DNA of 64,000 bases from Microbulbifer sp. YPW1 (GCF_013367775.1 NZ_CP055157.1:868001-932000); one strand, 5' to 3'. Counted from the first letter of the stretch, positions 16,404-25,322 are shown. Translations and numbers: made by a program. Notes: generated from the sequence alone by a model not told the origin.

Positions 16404-17252
16404 ATGAAAATCTCCGTGATCATGACAACCTACAACTCTCCGGTCTGGCTGGAAAAGGTTCTGTGGGGGTACAGCTGCCAGAGCGAACCGCCGCTGGAAG
16501 TGATCGTGGCAGACGACGGCTCCGGCCCGGAAACCGCCGAACTGGTGGCGCGACTGCGCGAAGAAACCGGACTCGACATCCGCCATGTGTGGCAGAAAGA
16601 CGACGGTTTCCGCAAATGCCGTATCCTCAACAAGGCGATTCTGCAGGCGCGCGGGGACTATATCGTGTTCACCGATGGCGACTGCATCCCACGCGGGGAT
16701 TTCCTCGCCGTACACAAACGTCGCGCGGAACCCGGTTACTTCCTTTCCGGCAGCTACTTCAAACTGCCCATGAGCACCAGCGAGGCAATCACCCGGGACG
16801 ATATCGAGTCCGGACGCTGCTTCGATTACGCGTGGCTTAGGGCCAACGGCCTGAAAGCCCGCCGCAAGACGCTGAAACTTCGCGCCAGCGAACGCTGGGC
16901 GCCACTGCTTAACCGCCTCACGCCCACCGCCTGCAACCTGAAGGGCTCCAATGCCTCGGCCTGGCGGGAGGACATCCTGAAGGTCAATGGTTTTGACGAG
17001 CGCATGGCCTGGGGCGGCCTGGACCGGGAATTTGGTGTGCGCCTGGAAAATGCCGGCATCAAGCCGCGCCATGTGCGCTTTGATGCAATCTGCATCCACC
17101 TGGACCATCCCCGCGGCTACGCCGACCCGGAAATTGTCGCGCGCAACAAGGCCCTGCGCCTGCGGGTGGCCAAAGAGGGCATTGTGGAGACGCCCCAGGG
17201 TATCCGCCAGTTGACCGAAAGCGGCTATACCCCCGAGCAGCCCCCGCAATAA
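16404..17252 (+). CDS. Glycosyltransferase family 2 protein with galactosyltransferase-like C-terminal region
   Basis: A 282-residue GT-A glycosyltransferase. It shows MKISVIMTTYNSPVWLEKVL at the N terminus, VIVADDGSGPET near residue 33, FTDGDCIPR (the DxD-type metal site) near 89-97, and VNGFDERMAWGGLDREFGVR near 194-213. That last motif resembles the C-terminal acceptor-binding motif of the Glyco_transf_7C group. The QKDDGFRKCRILNKAI segment is typical of bacterial LPS and capsule transferases of this group. I chose the ATG at 16404; an upstream TTG at 16380 adds eight residues without family support. A second transferase follows in the same direction, probably in one operon. Substrate unknown. 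Confidence 0.87.
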   Translation: MKISVIMTTYNSPVWLEKVLWGYSCQSEPPLEVIVADDGSGPETAELVARLREETGLDIRHVWQKDDGFRKCRILNKAILQARGDYIVFTDGDCIPRGDFLAVHKRRAEPGYFLSGSYFKLPMSTSEAITRDDIESGRCFDYAWLRANGLKARRKTLKLRASERWAPLLNRLTPTACNLKGSNASAWREDILKVNGFDERMAWGGLDREFGVRLENAGIKPRHVRFDAICIHLDHPRGYADPEIVARNKALRLRVAKEGIVETPQGIRQLTESGYTPEQPPQ

Positions 17253-17304
17253 AACGGCAGCGAAACCACACCGAATCCCGATGCCCCGGCAGAAGAGCTA
17301 TATC

Positions 17305-18204
17305 ATGGACACAACCACTCCGAAAAAACACTGGTCAGACCCGCTAGTCAGCCGCTTTCTGCGCCTGGCAGCCAGCGGCTTGGTACCCGCTTCCCTGTTC
17401 CAGAAGCCGCTGCCGAGCAGGAGCGAGCGCGCCGCGCGCACCGGTATTCTGGATATCGAAATTGTCAGCCACTGCTGGCAGTACTCGCATTTCCTGATTT
17501 ACCAGCTGAGCTCCCTGGCTCTTTACCCGCCGACCAGGGCCACGGTAACCATGACCGTGTACTACAACGGCGAAGATACCCGCACCGCCGCGGTACTCGA
17601 CTTCTTCGGCAAACAGCAAGTGCCGGGCGTGACCTGGAACTGGCGCGAGCTGCCCAAAGAGTCCCTGTACCGGCGGGCTATCGGCCGCAATGAGGCCGCG
17701 CTCGCCACCAAGGCAGACTGGATCTGGTTTACCGATTGCGACCTGATGTTCCGCGAGCACTGCATCGACCAGCTGGCCGAGTTGCTGCAGGGGCGTCAGG
17801 ACAGCCTGGTGTTCCCGTCCCGCGAGCGCATTACCTCGCTGCTGGCAGACGACGATCCAATGCTGAATTTCGATCCGGCGGAACTGCGCGTCATCGATAT
17901 CGACGACAGCCGCTTTGTGGAACAGACCCGCGACCGTGCCACCGGCCCACTGCAGATCGCCCACGGCGACATCGCCCGTGCCGGCGGCTACTGCGACAGC
18001 CTGACCTATTACCAGAAACCCGCCGACAGCTGGTGCAAAGCGCACGAAGATCGCGCCTTCCGCTGGCTGCTGGGTACCCAGGGTGAACCGCTCGACATTC
18101 CCGGGGTGTACCGCATCCGCCATGTGAGCAAGGGCCGCTACACCGGCAGCAAGCTTAATACCCAGATCCGCAGCAGCGTGCGCAAGGCGACCGACAAACA
18201 CTGA
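17305..18204 (+). CDS. Putative glycosyltransferase (GT-A-like)
   Basis: A 299-residue protein with glycosyltransferase features: IEIVSHCWQYSHFLIYQLSS at the start of the fold, a TMTVYYNGED strand, and ADWIWFTDCDLMF near residue 140 with a DxD motif (DCD) after an aromatic strand. Conserved-looking C-terminal residues are AHGDIARAGGYCD and HEDRAFRWLLG, which resemble acceptor and divalent-metal elements. The ATG at 17305 has AGAAGAG upstream; an ATG at 17281 would add eight residues. It lies 52 bases after the previous transferase and is followed by a terminator. Donor and acceptor are unknown; the LPS core is the likely context. Confidence 0.78.
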   Translation: MDTTTPKKHWSDPLVSRFLRLAASGLVPASLFQKPLPSRSERAARTGILDIEIVSHCWQYSHFLIYQLSSLALYPPTRATVTMTVYYNGEDTRTAAVLDFFGKQQVPGVTWNWRELPKESLYRRAIGRNEAALATKADWIWFTDCDLMFREHCIDQLAELLQGRQDSLVFPSRERITSLLADDDPMLNFDPAELRVIDIDDSRFVEQTRDRATGPLQIAHGDIARAGGYCDSLTYYQKPADSWCKAHEDRAFRWLLGTQGEPLDIPGVYRIRHVSKGRYTGSKLNTQIRSSVRKATDKH

Positions 18205-18237
18205 GCCGGTCGCCCGAAAGGATTAAACGAGAAGCAT

Positions 18238-18271
18238 AAAAAAGCCGGTCGCTTACACGACCGGCTTTTTT
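18238..18271. terminator. Bidirectional rho-independent terminator between convergent genes
   Basis: A perfect 8-bp GC-rich stem (18244-18251 with 18258-18265) flanked by six A on the left and six T on the right. The symmetrical flanks let it end transcripts from the glycosyltransferase operon (plus) and from waaA (minus). Confidence 0.93.
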
Positions 18272-18313
18272 AATGTCTTCTTTAATAGTCACTGCAGACT
18301 TTATCTTCGCAAA

Positions 18314-19654
18314 TCAGAACACCCGCATCAGCGACTCGACTTCCTCCACGGTCCGCGCCAGCGCACCACTGTTCTGCGCGGCCACTTCCCGCGCACTGGC
18401 TCCGGCTTGCTGGCGGCTCTGATCATCGCGCAGCCAGGCACCCACCTGTTGCGCCATCTGCTCGGCATCCTTTACGACCACTAACCCGCCCGACTCCTGC
18501 ATCAGGCTGGAGACGGTGCTGAAGTTGTGCAGATGGGGGCCACATACCACCGGAACGCCCCAGGCCGCGGGCTCGATCATGTTGTGGCCGCCAACATCAA
18601 CGAGACTGCCGCCGACAAAGGCCACATCACTGGCGCCGTAAAAACGCAGCAGCTCGCCCATGGTATCCCCCAGCAACACCTGATCGTTGACCGCGGGCGC
18701 CACACCGTCACTGCGGCGCACTATGCGCAGTCCCTGCTCACGGCACAGCCGTGCAACGCTGTCAAAGCGCACCGGGTGACGCGGCACCAGCACCAGTAGC
18801 AGGTCGGGAAATTCCGCACGCAACGCGTTATACGCCTGCAATACCACTTCATCTTCACCCGCGTGGGTACTCGCCGCCAGCCACACCGGTCTTTTGCCCG
18901 CGCCTTGCCACTGGTGCGACAGGGCCTGCGCGTCACTGATCTGCCCGGAATCGATGTGCAGGTCGAACTTGATATTGCCCACTACCGACACCCGCTCTGC
19001 AGGTACCCCCAGCTCCATGAATCGCTCGGCATCCGCCGGGTACTGCGCCACAACCCGCGACAGGTGGCTTAGCATCTCCCGGCTCAGCCGCGAGAACTTG
19101 CCGTAGCCGTGAGCGGATTTGGCACTCAGGCGCCCGTTGACCAGTATCGTGGGAATCTCGCGTTTGCCGCAGATAGACAACAGGTTGGGCCACAGCTCCG
19201 TTTCCATGCTCACCAGGATGTTGGGGCGCAGTGCGTCCAGGAACGGGGTCAGGCATTCGGGCAGGTCGAACGGCAGGTAGTAGTGCAGTAGACGCCCGTT
19301 GAGAATGGGTTCCAGTGCGTTGTGTACCCGTTGGGAACCGGTGGGGGTTGTGGTGGTGACCAGCCACTGCCATTTGGAATGACGTGCAGCCAGGGCCTCG
19401 ATCAGTGGCACCGCTGCCAGTGTCTCACCCACGGACACCGAGTGAATCCAGATCAGTGGCGCCCGGCTCGCGCGGTCCGGCACCATGCCGAAGCGCTCGC
19501 GCCAGCGTCGCCGCGCACCGGGTCGCGAGGGCACCAGCCCGAACCGCTCACTCCAGCGCTTGCGGTAGGCAGGATCCGCCCGACCGCGCCACCAGAGATG
19601 CAGCAGCATCAACGGAAGGGAAAGGCGAAAAAACCAGGTGTAAAGGTGGCGCAT
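18314..19654 (-). CDS. waaA: 3-deoxy-D-manno-octulosonic acid transferase (WaaA/KdtA)
   Basis: GT30 enzyme that moves Kdo from CMP-Kdo onto lipid IVA, anchored to the inner membrane by an N-terminal helix (about residues 6-22). HSVSVGETLAA holds the catalytic Glu, SMETELWPNLL and NGRLSAKS mark the N-domain, and GNIKFDL, ASTHAGEDE, VPRHPVRF and the C-domain GGSLVDVGGHNMIEPAAWG complete the family pattern. It is 446 residues, slightly longer than usual. The excess is a 17-residue repeat: RWSERFGLVP (33-42) is followed by RWRERFGMVP (50-59). The ATG at 19654 is used; an adjacent TTG is unlikely. With kdkA nearby, a single phosphorylated Kdo is probable. Confidence 0.96.
   Translation of the reverse strand: MRHLYTWFFRLSLPLMLLHLWWRGRADPAYRKRWSERFGLVPSRPGARRRWRERFGMVPDRASRAPLIWIHSVSVGETLAAVPLIEALAARHSKWQWLVTTTTPTGSQRVHNALEPILNGRLLHYYLPFDLPECLTPFLDALRPNILVSMETELWPNLLSICGKREIPTILVNGRLSAKSAHGYGKFSRLSREMLSHLSRVVAQYPADAERFMELGVPAERVSVVGNIKFDLHIDSGQISDAQALSHQWQGAGKRPVWLAASTHAGEDEVVLQAYNALRAEFPDLLLVLVPRHPVRFDSVARLCREQGLRIVRRSDGVAPAVNDQVLLGDTMGELLRFYGASDVAFVGGSLVDVGGHNMIEPAAWGVPVVCGPHLHNFSTVSSLMQESGGLVVVKDAEQMAQQVGAWLRDDQSRQQAGASAREVAAQNSGALARTVEEVESLMRVF
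19478..19558 (-). repeat. Imperfect 51-bp tandem duplication inside waaA
   Basis: The DNA encoding residues 33-42 (19529-19558) and 50-59 (19478-19507) of WaaA is clearly related, with a 51-bp period, and both encode RW-ERFG-VP. The second copy has diverged at several positions, so the event is not recent. Reading frame is preserved. Confidence 0.75.
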
Positions 19655-19857
19655 CAAATAAAAACTGGTACAGGTTGATCTCTCGGGGGATCACGACAAA
19701 TTCCGTGGAAATACCCCCGCTGTTTGGTAGCATTCTACCCTAACTTCAAGCTGCCCATTTAACCGGAATCCACCGCACTTGCCCACGCATTTCCGCGGAC
19801 AGGACTCCGGCTTCGCTTCTTGTGACCCGCAACACCAACCACTGTGAACCACCGCTC

Positions 19858-20973
19858 ATGAAAATCGTGCAACTGCTACCGGCCCTGAACTACGGCGGCG
19901 TCGAGCGCGGCACATTGGATGTCGCCCGGGGGCTGGTGAAGGCCGGGCACGAATCTATTGTTATCTCCAGTGGCGGACGCCTGGTGACGCAACTGGAAGC
20001 CGAGGGCAGTCGGCATATCACCCTGCCGGTACATAAAAAGTCGCTTTCCAGCCTGCTCCAGGTCGCGCCCCTGCGCACTAAAATCCGCGAACTGCACCCG
20101 GACATACTGCACGTGCGCTCCCGGGTTCCCGCCTGGCTAACGTACCTGGCGTGGCGGAGGCTTCCGCGGGAAACACGCCCGCGACTGGTAAGCACGGCAC
20201 ACGGGCTTTACTCCATCAATCGCTACAGCGCTATCATGGCGCGCAGTGAGCGCGTAATCGCCATCAGCGAATGCGTGCGCGATTACCTCACACAAAATTA
20301 TGCGCGTTACCTGCAACAGCCGCCGGAGCTGATCTACCGCGGCGTAGATACCAGTGAGTTCAACCCGGGAATCACTCCGCCCGCCGACTGGCGCCAGCAG
20401 GTCGAATCCGAATTCCCGGCGCTCAGAAACAAGCGTTGGCTGCTGCTACCGGGCCGCCTCACCCGCTGGAAGGGACAGCACGCTTTTCTCGAGATGATGG
20501 CCAACCTCAAGGACCTGCGCAGCGACGTGCAGGGTGTCATCGTCGGTGGTGCCGAGCCCAACAAGGAGCACTACGCCGAGGAACTGCAACAGCGGGCGCG
20601 GGAGCTGGGTATCGCCGACTGCGTGACCTTTACCGGCAGTCGCAACGACATGCCCTACTGGTACGGTGAGTCCGCCCTGGTATACAACCTGTCCCAACGC
20701 GTAGAGCCCTTTGGACGAACCGTGATCGAGTCCGCAGCCATGGGCACCCCGGTGATCGGCTACGATATCGGCGGCCCCGCGGAATCCCTGCGCGCCTGCT
20801 TTCCCCAGGGACTGGTGGCACCCGGCTCTGCCGAAGAGTTGCTGGAAACCACCAACACCCTGCTCGACAGCGACGCGCGCCCCATCCTCGCCCCGGAATT
20901 CACCCTCGATACCATGGTGAGACGCACCCTTTCCCTGTACCGGTCACTGTGCCAGACACCACCCGGCAAGTAA
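19858..20973 (+). CDS. Glycosyltransferase family 4 protein
   Basis: A 371-residue GT-B glycosyltransferase. The N-domain starts MKIVQLLPALNYGGVERGTLD, the standard GT4 opening with the GGVE loop. The C-domain shows LLLPGRLTRWKGQ near residue 200, GVIVGGAEPN and VTFTGSRNDMP, followed by NLSQRVEPFGRTVIESAAMGTPVIG with the conserved EPFGRTxxE donor-binding motif. This places it near LPS core hexosyl or heptosyl transferases. The ATG at 19858 is preferred because it puts the Rossmann strand at residue 1; a GTG at 19822 is possible. It heads a plus-strand series with an O-antigen-ligase-like gene, an oxygenase-like gene and an ELM1 gene, divergent from waaA. Confidence 0.9.
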   Translation: MKIVQLLPALNYGGVERGTLDVARGLVKAGHESIVISSGGRLVTQLEAEGSRHITLPVHKKSLSSLLQVAPLRTKIRELHPDILHVRSRVPAWLTYLAWRRLPRETRPRLVSTAHGLYSINRYSAIMARSERVIAISECVRDYLTQNYARYLQQPPELIYRGVDTSEFNPGITPPADWRQQVESEFPALRNKRWLLLPGRLTRWKGQHAFLEMMANLKDLRSDVQGVIVGGAEPNKEHYAEELQQRARELGIADCVTFTGSRNDMPYWYGESALVYNLSQRVEPFGRTVIESAAMGTPVIGYDIGGPAESLRACFPQGLVAPGSAEELLETTNTLLDSDARPILAPEFTLDTMVRRTLSLYRSLCQTPPGK

Positions 20974-21078
20974 GCGCCCACTGGCAAAGCGAGACGCGAT
21001 CTATGGCCCCCTCTGTGCCAGCCACGTACAATGGCCGGCAAATTCGAAGAAGAGCCGCCGCGCGGAAGAAATAGCTGT

Positions 21079-22347
21079 ATGTCTACCGTTTCCCCTGCCC
21101 CCGCTGAACAATCCCTCGCCGCCCGATTCCTGGACCGGCATGTCGCCATCGCGCTGCTGCTGAGCAGCTTTGTCTGGGTACTGCCCTGGTCGCGCACCTT
21201 CCAGCTTTCGGTGCTGGTTCTGGCGATCACCTCGATCGTGCTGCTGGTGCGCGATCGCCAGCGCTGGTGGGCACCGGGCGCGCAGAGCTGGTGCACCATG
21301 AACCTGCTGGCTGCGGCGGCGCTGGCGCTGTCGGCGACGTTCAGCGAACACCCGGGCAAGCCCCTCGAGCTGGCCGGATTTCAGCTGTTCCTGCTACTCG
21401 CGGGTATGCCGGTACTGATATGGGCCCGGGATGACGCCATCTGGCGCAAGATCCAGATGTGCCTGTTTGCGATCATCGGCTTCTGGATCATCGACGGTCT
21501 GTTCCAGGCGATGATGGGCTTCGACCTGTTCGGCGTGCCCCGCACGGAGCGGCTGGGAGGCTACTTCAGCCATCCGGACAAGTTCGGCTTTTACATTTCC
21601 ATGCTGTGCGCCTGGGTGCTGTTCGCGCCCCCCGTGCGCCAGTGGAGCCTGCCCTTGCAGAGCGTGATCTACCTGCTGTGCCTGGCGATCACCATATTCG
21701 GTAACACCCGCGCGGGCTGGGTCAGCTTTATCCTGATCTCCGCGGTGTGGCTGTACCTGAACCGCGGCAAACTGCTCGCCTCCCCTTGGCTGCTGTGCCT
21801 GGTACCCGCGGGCATTGCGGTGGCCGGCTGGTGGCTGGTCAGCGATCCCCAGGTCAGCAAGCGCATTGCCGCCACCATTCCGCAAAGTTTTGATGTGGAG
21901 GGCCTGAGTGCGGTCATCCCGGTGCGCGCGCAGTTGTGGGCCCAGGCGTGGACACAGTTTACCGACCACCTGTGGTTCGGCACCGGGGCGGGTAACTATA
22001 TGCTCCACCTGCCAGAGAGCTGGGCCGGTACCAACCTCGAGCAACCCTACACCCACCAGGTGGTACTGGAGATACTCGCCGGCTCCGGCATTGTCGGCAG
22101 CCTGCTGTTTATGGCCGCAGCAATCGTGTTCTTCCGCCTGATCTGGCGGGCAGACTACCAACGTCTGGCAGAACACCAGCGACCGCTGGTACCACTGCTG
22201 ATCCTGGCCTGCGCCTGGTTCCCGGTAAACACCCACCGCGAACTGTTCAGCTCAGAAATGATGGTGCTAACATGGATGACCGTCGCCCTGGTTGTGTCCC
22301 GCTCCAGGCTGTCCACTGGCGATGGCCGCCAGTCACAGGTCCGCTGA
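21079..22347 (+). CDS. O-antigen ligase/polymerase family membrane protein (WaaL-like)
   Basis: A 422-residue inner-membrane protein with about ten to twelve predicted helices. The Wzy_C/WaaL signature is near residues 190-215 (ITIFGNTRAGWVSFILISAV), and a large periplasmic loop after about residue 270 contains RAQLWAQAWTQFTDHLWFGTGAGNY and the conserved His of PYTHQVVLEILAGSGIVG. WaaL-type ligases join a polysaccharide to lipid A-core on the periplasmic face. No O-antigen flippase or polymerase is visible nearby, so the ligated polymer would come from elsewhere. The ATG at 21079 was chosen over one at 21031 for its better family start. Confidence 0.85.
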   Translation: MSTVSPAPAEQSLAARFLDRHVAIALLLSSFVWVLPWSRTFQLSVLVLAITSIVLLVRDRQRWWAPGAQSWCTMNLLAAAALALSATFSEHPGKPLELAGFQLFLLLAGMPVLIWARDDAIWRKIQMCLFAIIGFWIIDGLFQAMMGFDLFGVPRTERLGGYFSHPDKFGFYISMLCAWVLFAPPVRQWSLPLQSVIYLLCLAITIFGNTRAGWVSFILISAVWLYLNRGKLLASPWLLCLVPAGIAVAGWWLVSDPQVSKRIAATIPQSFDVEGLSAVIPVRAQLWAQAWTQFTDHLWFGTGAGNYMLHLPESWAGTNLEQPYTHQVVLEILAGSGIVGSLLFMAAAIVFFRLIWRADYQRLAEHQRPLVPLLILACAWFPVNTHRELFSSEMMVLTWMTVALVVSRSRLSTGDGRQSQVR

Positions 22348-22396
22348 TCCCTCCCCTATTCACAAACAGACAAGAACAACGAGACAGGGAAACGTT

Positions 22397-23245
22397 ATGC
22401 AAACAAGTCCAGAAACTGACGTCGTCGAAGCGCCTGTTGAAACTTCAGCAAAAGCGAGCGCTGACAATACTGCCGCCGCGGGCGCTACTGCGGATATCGC
22501 ACTGGCTGTGCGGGATCACCTAGTAAGCCGCCTGCGCGAAACTGTGGCTCAGGACCAACCCTTTTCCCACCTGTACCTGGAAAACTTCTTCCCGGACAGC
22601 GTCTACCAGCGCATCCTCGCCTGCCCACCACCGGCGGAGTACTGCAAGGGCCTGAATCACAAGGAGGCCATGCGCAGCGACGGCAGCAGTACGCGACAGG
22701 TATTCCCGTTCAATCCGGGCAACCTGGAGCGGCTCCAAGGCGAAGCGCAAACCCTGTGGCGCGGTATCACCGAGGGTATGCAGGCTCCAGAGGTCAAGCA
22801 GGCCCTGTTTGAGTGTTTGGGCACTGATCTCGCATCCCGCTTCAAGGTAACCACCAGCGCAGTGCCAGATATTGAGGCACACCCCAAGACCGGCTACTTC
22901 TGCGATCACAGTGGATACCAGATTTCCCCGCACCGGGATGTGGCACGCAAGATCGTCACCATGCAGGTGTACCTGCCCGCGGACCGCAGCCAGGAGTCCA
23001 TGGGTACCAGCCTGTACGAGCGCGGCATCATCGGGCGGCTGCAATATGAATTCAGGAAGCTCGGGCTGGGGAAAAAGAGCGGCTTCCGCGAGGTCAAACG
23101 CTTTCCGTTTGTACCCAACAGCGCCTATGCCTTTGTGGTGGGTAAACACAGCTGGCACGGTCGCCCTGAAATTCACGGCGAGTCTGAACGACGCAGTCTG
23201 ATGCAGATCTACTACGCCAATCCCTCGGAACCTTTTTACGACTGA
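22397..23245 (+). CDS. Putative 2OG-Fe(II) oxygenase superfamily protein
   Basis: A 282-residue soluble protein whose C-terminal two thirds fit the double-stranded beta-helix oxygenase fold. HRD at residues 179-181 supplies the His and Asp of the iron site, HSWHG at 251-255 gives the distal His, and RRSLMQIYY near 265-273 holds the Arg expected to bind 2-oxoglutarate. The first 35 residues are Ala/Glu-rich and probably disordered. The ATG at 22397 has AGGGA at good spacing. It lies between a ligase-like gene and an ELM1 gene in the same transcript direction, so it may hydroxylate an LPS sugar, lipid or other cell-surface precursor (inference). The fold call rests on motif spacing only. Confidence 0.72.
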   Translation: MQTSPETDVVEAPVETSAKASADNTAAAGATADIALAVRDHLVSRLRETVAQDQPFSHLYLENFFPDSVYQRILACPPPAEYCKGLNHKEAMRSDGSSTRQVFPFNPGNLERLQGEAQTLWRGITEGMQAPEVKQALFECLGTDLASRFKVTTSAVPDIEAHPKTGYFCDHSGYQISPHRDVARKIVTMQVYLPADRSQESMGTSLYERGIIGRLQYEFRKLGLGKKSGFREVKRFPFVPNSAYAFVVGKHSWHGRPEIHGESERRSLMQIYYANPSEPFYD

Positions 23246-23287
23246 TATGCGCGAGCCCGCCACTGCACTGTTGCACATCGGCATACT

Positions 23288-24313
23288 ATGAAAGTCTGCG
23301 TGTTGAGTGACGGTATTCCCGGCCACGTCAACCAGGCCCACGGCCTGCTCGACTGGCTGCGTGCCGAGGGGATTGCGCTGGAAGTGGACGTCTACCAGTG
23401 CCGGCTGCGGGCAAAATGGCTGCGCCCCCTGCTAGCCGCCGCCTGCAACAGGCTTTCCCGCCACTCGTGGCTCGCCCGCGCCGTGCTGCACTGTTACCGA
23501 TTTTCTCCCACGCCCGCTGCCACCGACCTGATCCTCTCCGCCGGTGGCAACACCAGCTTCGCCAGTGCCGCCCTCGCGCATTCGCAAGGTGTGCCGAATA
23601 TCTTTATCGGCTCCCCAAGAAAACTTTCCGCCGGCACCGTGTCCGCGCTGCTGACCCTGGAACCCAGCGCCGGATTCGAGCGCAACAATGTGGTGGTGGA
23701 TATCGCCCCGGCCAGGGTAAGTGCCAAGGCGCCTAACCCGGGAACCCGGGCGCTGCTACTTGGTGGTAACGGCAGTGGCTACGAGTACCGGCAACAGGAC
23801 TGGAAAGACATTTTACGCTGGGCCAATGTGCAGGCGCGTGCGCTCGGAGTCCGCTGGATCGTGGCCGGCTCGCGACGCAGTCCCGCATACTTGCGCGATC
23901 TGTGTGAGGAGCAGCTGGACGCGGATCTGGTAGAAGCCTGGTGCTGGCCAGGTTCCGCGCAGGCGCTCTCCGACCTGTTGCCGACTGCAGAAAGTATCGC
24001 CTGCACCGAAGACAGTATGAGTATGTTGTGTGAGTCGATGAATCTGGCACGCCCGGTGCTGAGCCTGCGGCCGGCCAATGCGCTGCCTCCAGCAAGATAC
24101 TGCCAGGCGATTGCCAAATTCGAACAACTGGGTTTTCTGCAGCGGGCAGAGACCCGCAAACTGGAAAACCACCACTGGCAACCGCAGCACGGTGCGGAAG
24201 TCGACCGCAGAGTGGCCAGTGCCCGCCGCCGCGCTATCGACCAGCTGGCAGAGCTTATCCCCGCGCTAGGGGCAACTCTCGCCCCAGCGCCTGCCGATAA
24301 ACCGCCCAGGTAG
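23288..24313 (+). CDS. ELM1/GtrOC1 family putative glycosyltransferase
   Basis: A 341-residue protein of the family annotated ELM1 (Mito_fiss_Elm1) in bacteria and mitochondria, also called GtrOC1 for its link to outer-core LPS synthesis. The start MKVCVLSDGIPGHVNQAHGL is the family signature. DLILSAGGNTSFASAALA, IFIGSPRKL, ALLLGGNGSGYEY and CTEDSMSMLCESMNLARPVL follow in the expected order, and the organisation resembles a GT-B fold. The ATG at 23288 is 42 bases after the oxygenase-like gene. Its last 59 bases overlap the 3' end of the convergent GT4 gene. The enzymatic activity of bacterial members is not firmly known. Confidence 0.85.
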   Translation: MKVCVLSDGIPGHVNQAHGLLDWLRAEGIALEVDVYQCRLRAKWLRPLLAAACNRLSRHSWLARAVLHCYRFSPTPAATDLILSAGGNTSFASAALAHSQGVPNIFIGSPRKLSAGTVSALLTLEPSAGFERNNVVVDIAPARVSAKAPNPGTRALLLGGNGSGYEYRQQDWKDILRWANVQARALGVRWIVAGSRRSPAYLRDLCEEQLDADLVEAWCWPGSAQALSDLLPTAESIACTEDSMSMLCESMNLARPVLSLRPANALPPARYCQAIAKFEQLGFLQRAETRKLENHHWQPQHGAEVDRRVASARRRAIDQLAELIPALGATLAPAPADKPPR

Positions 24314-25322
24314 CGCGCGCCATCGCCGCCACATTGAGATGTTCCGTGGCGTACTGGAAAACCGGTTCAAATGCATCGCGCAGCGCCACCGGGTCCGCCA
24401 GGGCCCGGTCCAGCAACGTCGCGATGGCCTCAGCCGACGTTTCACCTGCGACATAGGCCGATGGCAGCAATTCCGCATTGCTGCCTACATCGGTAGAGAT
24501 CACCGGACAACCGCACAACAACGCCTCTACCACCGTATAGGGCGCCCCCTCCTTGTGCGAGGACACCACCATAAATTCCGCTGCCTGCATCCAGCGACTC
24601 ACCTCGGTGGAGAAGCCGATAAATCGCACACTGTCATCGACGCCCAGCGCCGTTGCCTGCGCCTCCAGCGCGCCGCGGTCCGGTCCATCCCCGACCAGAT
24701 ACAGAATCGCCCCCGCAGGCGCAACGGAGGCCCAGGCCTGCAACAGCAGGTCTATGCCCTTGGCCGGCACCAGCCTGGCCACCGCCAGTACTGCGCGCTT
24801 ATCCGCCTCCATGGCTTGCGGGCGCGGCTGACCGGACTGCGGTGGGTGCGTGCCGTTGGGAATAATCGTCCAATCGAGGGCGGATACCGCTACTGCCTTG
24901 CGGCTGACCGCGATCCGCTGTGGAAATCCCGCTGCCAGAGAATCCTTGGGGTGCACGATGTTGTGCCGGGTAATCACGGGCGCGCAGCGAGTGAACCGGT
25001 GCAGCCATTTCTGTACTGCTGCCGCCTTGCCGCCGTGGCCGTGCATCAGGTCGAAATCGTACTGGCGGCAAGCCCGCAGCAGGGAGAGATACAGCAAGGG
25101 ATTGCGGCGGCTGAGATCCGTATTGACCGGAATAAAGCTGACATTATCGGTAAAGTGCTTGCGGTAGCGCGGGTGCGCGATGACAAATACCTGGGCTCCC
25201 GTATGCGCCGCCTGCCAGCCGCTGAGCTCGACCACGTGCTTTTCCAGGCCGCCAAATTCACGACTCATAAACAAGTGACAGATCTTTACCGGAGAAGTTG
25301 TCTCCGCGGAAAGGCTATTCAT
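24255..25322 (-). CDS. Glycosyltransferase family 4 protein
   Basis: A 355-residue GT-B glycosyltransferase. KICHLFMSREFGGLEKHV gives the N-domain opening. MHGHGGKAAAVQKW, AVARLVPAKGIDLLLQAW, YLVGDGPDRGALEAQA, VRFIGFSTEVSRWM and SSHKEGAPYTVVEALLCGCPVI are the usual GT4 blocks, with the EGAPYTVVE segment as the ExxxxxxxE donor site. The ATG at 25322 overlaps the stop of the upstream ELM1-type gene as ATGA, so the two genes are translationally coupled. It converges on the other ELM1 gene with a 59-bp overlap. It probably acts in LPS core assembly; the sugar is unknown. Confidence 0.9.
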   Translation of the reverse strand: MNSLSAETTSPVKICHLFMSREFGGLEKHVVELSGWQAAHTGAQVFVIAHPRYRKHFTDNVSFIPVNTDLSRRNPLLYLSLLRACRQYDFDLMHGHGGKAAAVQKWLHRFTRCAPVITRHNIVHPKDSLAAGFPQRIAVSRKAVAVSALDWTIIPNGTHPPQSGQPRPQAMEADKRAVLAVARLVPAKGIDLLLQAWASVAPAGAILYLVGDGPDRGALEAQATALGVDDSVRFIGFSTEVSRWMQAAEFMVVSSHKEGAPYTVVEALLCGCPVISTDVGSNAELLPSAYVAGETSAEAIATLLDRALADPVALRDAFEPVFQYATEHLNVAAMARATWAVYRQALGRELPLARG

